Part shown: positions 4,263 through 7,131 of the stretch, one piece after another
Layout: every line of letters begins with the position of its first letter
How positions within the stretch are numbered: the first letter of the stretch is position 1
Source of the DNA: an uncultured Collinsella sp.
Lineage (GTDB): Bacteria > Actinomycetota > Coriobacteriia > Coriobacteriales > Coriobacteriaceae
DNA length: 7,131 nt
Direction of reading: 5' to 3'
NCBI GenBank assembly: GCA_900752475.1
Contig: CAADVJ010000054.1
Coordinates: forward strand, 1-7,131
Notes under the pieces: model-generated
Database searches by the model: none
Seen by the model: the letters and a program-made list of their open reading frames with translations, nothing else
What the model was told of the DNA's origin: nothing
Position numbers and translations under genes: made by a program

Positions 4263-7131
4263 CTACGAACGGCGGATAACCTCGGTCACGACCTCAGATA
4301 CCGTAGCAATGTTCATCGGGTTGACATTGTGGGGCAGGTCGTCCTCGGTACGAGCGCAAGCCAGACGCGTGCCGTCCACGCCGGCGATGGTAAGGGCTCG
4401 GCGGCTCGCCTCGAGCGCGGCATAGGCATCGGTCTTGGCATAGGGCATCTCGAGCGCGCCACAATCGACATGGAACGACTTGCAGACCTTGCTGACCAGG
4501 TTCATGATGCGGCGATCGCCCTTGAGCAGTTGTTGTTCGCCCTCGACCGTCACAACCGAAAGCCTACCGGCGCCGACGGATTCAAGATTGATAAAGAATA
4601 CGCCGCGGAGCTTATCGCGATGCGAAGCCAAGAAGGCCTTCATGCCGGCGCCATCACAATCCGAGGCACCCGTTGCCACAAACCAGATATCGTGACCGAG
4701 CAGCTCATCATCGCCCATAGAGGCGACAGCCGAGAGCATATCTTCGGAAGAAGCGCCATCGGAAGACGTAGCGCCACCCTTCCAGCCATCGTTATCGTCC
4801 TCGAAGTTATCCCACGAACCGATACCGCGACCGGATTTCTTGGCATCGTAATCGTCTTCGACGCCCAGCCAGTCACTCATGCTGTCCTGCTCGTTTTTCT
4901 TTTTACGACCGAACAGGCCACCCAGGCCGCGCTTACGAGACTTGGGTGCCGCCGGGGCGGGAGCAGAAATGGTCTCGATCGGCTGCGCGCCCGACGCAAC
5001 GGGCATAGGAGGCGCAACGGGTGCCGATGTGGGTTCGGGACCTTGGGCGGTAGCAAAGGGGTCGTTGACCTGGGCAGAGGGATCGGGAAGGTCGAACAGC
5101 GACGTGCGAGACGCAACGTTTGCCTGCTTCATAGACGGCAGCGACGGATCGGGGACCGAAGCCAGCGGAGACGAGGAAGGTGCAGGCGACGGTGCCGACG
5201 CCGGATCGGGAACATTCATCTGCGGACGCGGCGATGCCTGGGAGGAAATCTGGGCCATAAGGGAATCGACCGTTTCGTCCTGGGTGGGAGCGACATTGGC
5301 AACCGTGGCACCGGAACCACTCGGGGTCGGCATGGTGAAAATCTGCGTGGAATAAGGCCTCGACTCATCCGTCTCGGGAGTCTCGGAAACCGCAGGCACT
5401 TCCTTCTGCTCGACCTCGGTCGAATCACCTTGATCGGCTGCCGCGTATTGCTCTTCGTCAGAGTTGGCCTCGACGGACTCGCCCTCGGCAGCATCCTGAA
5501 TTTCGGCAGCATCAATGGGCTCGTCATCGTCCACCGCGTCGCCCTGTTCATCGGAAATAGGAAGGGGCTCAGCAATCGCGGTGCCCTGCTTTTCAAACGT
5601 TATCGTGGAATCGAACTTCGCGGCATCAAACGACATGGTGCTATCGACGTGCTGCTGAGCCTCGAAAGACGTTGTTGCCTCAACAACATCCGCGGACGTC
5701 GGTTGCTGGGACTCAAAGGACGTTGTAGCTTCGGCGGCGTCGACGGGCACGGACTGCACAGCCTCGTTCTGCTCGAACTCTTGAGCCGCGAGCTCACGTG
5801 CCGCCTCGGCTGCCTGCTGCTGAGCGATAGCCTCCTGCTCGGCAGCCTCGCGTGCGGCAGCGCGCTTCTCCTCGAAATCGTCGACAAATTTCTTGCCCTT
5901 TGCAAGCGCACCCTTAAAGAAGTTGGAAGCGCTGGCGCCAATCGAAGAGAACGCGGATGCAATATCGGCATGGGGCGTTGCCGCGGGAATCTCGGCCGAG
6001 AAATCAGTATCGCTCTCGTAAGACACGCGCCTCGGCTGTTCAACGTAATCGTCGTCAGACTCGTCCGCAACGTCTTGCGCCGGCGCGGCGGGAGCCAAAA
6101 TGTCCAGTCCTGCCGCGGGATCGATCGCGGACACCGCCTCGGACTCGGCAACGGCAGCGGTAACCGCGGCAGACTCATCATCCGCAGTGACAACGGGCGC
6201 AGGCTCGGGCTCAAACGTCGGCTCCTCGCCCTCCTCGTAATCGAGCGTGCAGGACTCGGGAAGCATTCCGAGCGCACGGATGGCATCCGAACCAAAGCGG
6301 ATGTTGCCGGCGGCGTTGCGATAGAGCTTGGGCTCGGGCTCGACCGCGGCAGGTTCCTCCGCCGACTCGGCAGCGGGAACCTCGTCATTGGACTCTTCGG
6401 CCTGGACAGCCTGATTCTGATCCTCGGGCACGATAGCGCCGATCAGCGTCTCGTCGGCAGATGCACCCTCAAAGCCCTCGATCTGCTCGTCGAAAGCCTC
6501 ACCCTGTTCGGGCTCGGTCTGAGCGTCGGGAGCAATCGGCTGACCGAATTCGTCCTCGGCGTAGGTAGGCTCTTCATACTCGATGGTGTTGCCGTAGTCG
6601 TTTTGCTGCTGGGCTGCGGCATATTCCGCCGCTGCGCGCGCCATTTCCTCGGCACGACGCTTCTGCTCCCCAAAATAGGTATCGAACGGAACATCGTCGG
6701 GAAACTCGTTTTCGCCCTGGAAGGGAGCAACGTTGTCCATAACGCCGAGCATAGCGGCGACAGAAGACTTGTTGCACACCGCGCCGGACGTATAGGGAAG
6801 AATGTGGCGGTTAGAGATGATGTTTGCCGCGTTGGCGAGCGCAACGAGGGAAGCGAGGATCGCGACAATCCACAGCAGAACCTTGAGCGCGCCGGGGAGC
6901 GGCAGGATGCGCAGGATGGCAACGGCAGCGGGGGCAACCGTGGCAACGGGCAACAGCTTGGCGATGAGCGCACGATACGAAGCATAGGGCTCGCGGGCGA
7001 GCAGCTCAGCACGGGGAGAGTCGTAGTGTGCGACAACGACCACCGGGCGGTTGCGCGGAGACGCGAGCGGGCCCGAGGCCTTGTGGTATGCGATGACATT
7101 TTGGCTCACGCCCGTCTTGCCCAGGCGCGAA
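4263..7131 (-). CDS. Membrane-embedded M28 peptidase homologue, split by a giant insertion (N-terminus missing)
   Basis: The frame runs off the right edge without a stop. Residue numbers here count the GTG at 7109 as residue 1, but seven earlier codons (SRLGKTG) are in frame, so that GTG is probably internal. Residues 4-36 match the start of an M28 metallopeptidase core: NVIA..., then VVVVAHYDS with His28 and Asp30. A two-helix membrane hairpin (about 48-67 and 75-97) follows, then GAVCNKSSVAAML (109-121), equivalent to the family's GAxDNxSGVAxLL. Residues about 131-803 are acidic Ala/Glu/Pro-rich sequence. The fold resumes at 806-948: DIWFVATGASDCDG, FFINLESVGAG, KTDAYAALEASRRALTIAG and LPHNV. 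Compared with canonical M28 enzymes, the bridging Asp is Cys112, the Glu-Glu pair is Ser816-Asp817, and the NLD Asp is Glu843. His28 is kept, and His927 may be the last ligand. The catalytic Glu appears lost, so it may be a pseudo-peptidase or use altered chemistry. Its substrate or partner is unknown. It is co-directional with the small membrane protein gene. Confidence 0.85.
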   Translation of the reverse strand, partial: SRLGKTGVSQNVIAYHKASGPLASPRNRPVVVVAHYDSPRAELLAREPYASYRALIAKLLPVATVAPAAVAILRILPLPGALKVLLWIVAILASLVALANAANIISNRHILPYTSGAVCNKSSVAAMLGVMDNVAPFQGENEFPDDVPFDTYFGEQKRRAEEMARAAAEYAAAQQQNDYGNTIEYEEPTYAEDEFGQPIAPDAQTEPEQGEAFDEQIEGFEGASADETLIGAIVPEDQNQAVQAEESNDEVPAAESAEEPAAVEPEPKLYRNAAGNIRFGSDAIRALGMLPESCTLDYEEGEEPTFEPEPAPVVTADDESAAVTAAVAESEAVSAIDPAAGLDILAPAAPAQDVADESDDDYVEQPRRVSYESDTDFSAEIPAATPHADIASAFSSIGASASNFFKGALAKGKKFVDDFEEKRAAAREAAEQEAIAQQQAAEAARELAAQEFEQNEAVQSVPVDAAEATTSFESQQPTSADVVEATTSFEAQQHVDSTMSFDAAKFDSTITFEKQGTAIAEPLPISDEQGDAVDDDEPIDAAEIQDAAEGESVEANSDEEQYAAADQGDSTEVEQKEVPAVSETPETDESRPYSTQIFTMPTPSGSGATVANVAPTQDETVDSLMAQISSQASPRPQMNVPDPASAPSPAPSSSPLASVPDPSLPSMKQANVASRTSLFDLPDPSAQVNDPFATAQGPEPTSAPVAPPMPVASGAQPIETISAPAPAAPKSRKRGLGGLFGRKKKNEQDSMSDWLGVEDDYDAKKSGRGIGSWDNFEDDNDGWKGGATSSDGASSEDMLSAVASMGDDELLGHDIWFVATGASDCDGAGMKAFLASHRDKLRGVFFINLESVGAGRLSVVTVEGEQQLLKGDRRIMNLVSKVCKSFHVDCGALEMPYAKTDAYAALEASRRALTIAGVDGTRLACARTEDDLPHNVNPMNIATVSEVVTEVIRRS
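4266..4700 (-). other. Second half of the M28-like fold
   Basis: Residues 804-948. The segment aligns by eye without gaps to the family's second half. GASDCDGAGMKAFL occupies the place of the usual G(S/A)EExGLxGSxAYL. FFINLESVGAG occupies the place of the inner strand ending in the NLDMVG aspartate. The last helices follow KTDAYAALEASR, where SDH/TDH-like sequences usually stand. LPHNVNPMNIA gives a late His927 in the region of the final zinc ligand. Four cysteines (818, 876, 883, 917) are unusual for this region and fit a reducing, cytoplasmic side of the membrane. Confidence 0.7.
4701..6719 (-). other. Acidic low-complexity insertion inside the M28-like protein
   Basis: About 670 residues rich in Ala, Glu, Asp, Pro, Ser and Gln lie between the two halves of the peptidase fold. 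Most should be disordered. Islands of more specific sequence stand out: a helical Arg/Glu/Ala stretch at 149-168; KLYRNAAGNIRFGSDAIRAL at 261-280, continuing GMLPESC; an amphipathic, possibly coiled-coil helix at about 383-446 (FFKGALAKGKKFVDDFEEKR and Ala/Gln/Glu repeats); TxSFE-type repeats at 460-509; a Pro/Ala/Ser tract at 631-722; a basic patch KSRKRGLGGLFGRKKK at 723-738; and a Trp-bearing stretch at 744-780 (SDWLGVEDDYDAKKSG, GSWDNFEDD). The islands look like docking motifs; the acidic stretches look like tethers. Confidence 0.75.
5583..5732 (-). repeat. Degenerate TxSFE peptide repeats
   Basis: Four related decapeptides occur at residues 460-469 (EATTSFESQQ), 477-486 (EATTSFEAQQ), 489-498 (DSTMSFDAAK) and 500-509 (DSTITFEKQG). 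The shared pattern is acidic-(A/S)-T-x-(S/T)-F-(E/D). Start-to-start spacing is 17, 12 and 11 residues. The first two are nearly identical. They sit in otherwise featureless acidic sequence, so the retained Thr and Phe suggest a selected short motif. Function is not known. Confidence 0.6.

Noticed and set aside
5600..6388. Long frame overlapping the M28-like gene on the same strand, rich in Arg, Ser and Pro
   Set aside because: It is the +1 frame of the Ala/Glu-rich insertion. The Arg/Pro/Ser bias is what shifted GCN/GAN codons produce, and there is no ribosome site.
5583..6719. Possible CRISPR or tandem DNA repeat in the repetitive-looking part of the minus-strand gene
   Set aside because: The similarity is at the level of biased amino acids and short peptide motifs; there are no regularly spaced identical DNA repeats with spacers.

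Overview
The window most likely comes from a Gram-positive, high-G+C gut actinobacterium of the Coriobacteriia, with Collinsella as the best guess. Support: G+C-rich coding sequence, an LPxTG surface protein built on a plan I recall from Coriobacteriia (thioester domain, SpaA/CnaB repeats, a 'WVDEFT...NVWYRT...DDGHENPW...HDDLDD' domain, sorting signal), GTG starts behind AAGGAG sites, and a tRNA gene with an encoded CCA end. The genus is inferred from protein style, not proven.

Layout. Bases 1-109 hold no convincing gene. They contain a perfect small hairpin and an isolated tRNA T-arm-like sequence. A complete tRNA-Gly(CCC) gene lies on the minus strand (153-227), with a promoter-like pair to its right (241-270) and a strong intrinsic terminator to its left (110-142). 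Bases 228-524 form an intergenic leader with a candidate extended -10 promoter. It feeds a single large plus-strand gene (525-3956) for a 1143-residue secreted, sortase-anchored adhesin. Its order is signal peptide, Cys-Gln thioester domain, six SpaA/CnaB-like domains, a Cys-containing C-terminal domain, then LPATG, a membrane helix and a basic tail. A stem-loop at 3966-4001 separates it from two convergent minus-strand genes.

The minus-strand pair reads leftwards from the right edge. The first gene (4263 to beyond 7131, N-terminus missing) is an M28-type zinc peptidase homologue split in two. The first half carries the HYD motif and a two-helix membrane hairpin. About 670 residues of acidic, Ala/Pro/Glu-rich, probably disordered sequence follow. 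Then comes the second half of the peptidase fold. Several canonical active-site residues look replaced, including the catalytic glutamate. The second gene (4023-4241) encodes a 72-residue single-pass membrane protein 21 bp downstream and probably co-transcribed.

The adhesin and the minus-strand pair appear functionally independent. No sortase, transposase, integrase, CRISPR array or phage gene is visible. The most unusual object is the membrane-embedded, apparently pseudo-enzymatic M28 protein with its giant insertion and its small membrane neighbour. The thioester adhesin is the best-understood system and is plausibly a covalent host-binding protein.
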